NCBI GenBank assembly: GCA_934700375.1
Contig: CAKUXT010000130.1
Location: 1 to 5,853 of the forward strand
DNA length: 5,853 nucleotides
Source: an uncultured Bacilli bacterium
Lineage (GTDB): Bacteria; Bacillota_I; Bacilli_A; RFN20; CAG-288
Direction of reading: 5' to 3'
In this document: one piece after another, positions 5,700-5,853 of the stretch
Numbering within the stretch: position 1 is the first letter of the stretch
How the letters are laid out: each line of letters starts with the position of its first letter
The notes under the pieces: model-generated
The model's database searches: none
Seen by the model: only the letters and a program-made list of their open reading frames with translations
What the model was told of the DNA's origin: nothing
Made by a program: the position numbers and the translations under genes

Positions 5700-5764
5700 T
5701 AAAAAATAAGCACCCGTAAACGCAATGTCATTAACTTAAGACGTTGACAGAATGCCAGTGTTTC
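5697..5764. other. Right flank without a recognisable gene
   Basis: I see no coding frame with a start and ribosome binding site here. CGTTGA (5742-5747) and TCAACG (5763-5768) form a 6-bp hairpin whose right arm overlaps the left arm of the terminator that follows. Beyond the terminator, 5804-5853 is A+T-rich and also shows no supported gene. Confidence 0.5.
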
Positions 5765-5803
5765 AACGACAACTCAGAAAAGGGTTGTCGTTTTTTCTTT
5801 TTT
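5765..5803 (+). terminator. Intrinsic terminator with no visible gene before it
   Basis: AACGACAAC (5765-5773) and GTTGTCGTT (5784-5792) are a perfect 9-bp stem with a 10-base loop, followed by T-rich TTTTCTTTTTT. The minus strand has no T-run after the stem, so it works for plus-strand transcription. The nearest gene on that strand, tRNA-Gly, already has its own terminator. It may end a short RNA from the IS end, or a transcript cut off by the insertion. Confidence 0.8.
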
Positions 5804-5853
5804 CCATTTAAAAACCGCTGCAGAATTTTGATTTTATCACTACATTTGGCTAT

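Noticed and set aside
5731..5853. Minus-strand frame of 40 codons entering from the right edge
   Set aside because: It passes through the strong plus-strand terminator and its lysine-rich run is just the complement of the T-run; a gene tail there is possible but not supported.

Overview
The window is A+T-rich bacterial DNA with short intergenic gaps, purine-rich ribosome binding sites (AGGAGG, AAGGAG), T-run intrinsic terminators and tRNA genes that encode their own CCA ends. TGA ends at least four genes (acetyltransferase, small membrane protein, hydrolase, GtrA protein) and tryptophan is written TGG, so the code is standard. This fits a low-GC Bacillota, perhaps a gut- or mouth-type Erysipelotrichia/Clostridia relative; the lineage is inference only.

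Layout. Positions 1-1060 (minus) hold most of a polytopic GT-C mannosyltransferase-like protein (Gpi18/COG5542 type) that runs off the left edge; it has its own promoter near 1105-1132. Positions 1186-2338 (minus) hold a two-gene unit: a two-helix membrane protein (possibly YcxB-like), then a GNAT acetyltransferase 16 bases downstream. Its leader (2339-2480) is unusually rich in inverted repeats, including one that could mask the ribosome binding site. Positions 2487-3407 (minus) hold an alpha/beta-hydrolase esterase with a good promoter at 3460-3488. A tRNA-Ser(CGA) at 3582-3670 (minus) with its own terminator follows. From 3752 the plus strand carries a membrane protein with a C-terminal GtrA domain, then tRNA-Gly(TCC) with a strong promoter and a terminator.

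An 826-bp insertion-sequence relic fills 4871-5696. It has perfect 29-bp terminal inverted repeats, each of which contains its own palindrome. Inside is a broken minus-strand transposase gene (probably IS1595-like) missing a clean N-terminal half. Its leader carries three interleaved inverted-repeat pairs that look like two alternative RNA folds, one of which would cover the start site. To the right, 5697-5853 has no convincing gene. It has an outward promoter made partly by the right inverted repeat, and a strong terminator, so a short transcript is possible.

The GT-C transferase and the GtrA protein are both of types that use lipid-linked sugars for cell-surface glycans, but they sit on opposite strands and nothing ties them into one operon. 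The window is mostly ordinary chromosome. The least ordinary parts are the structured leader of the IS relic and the structured leader of the small membrane protein gene.
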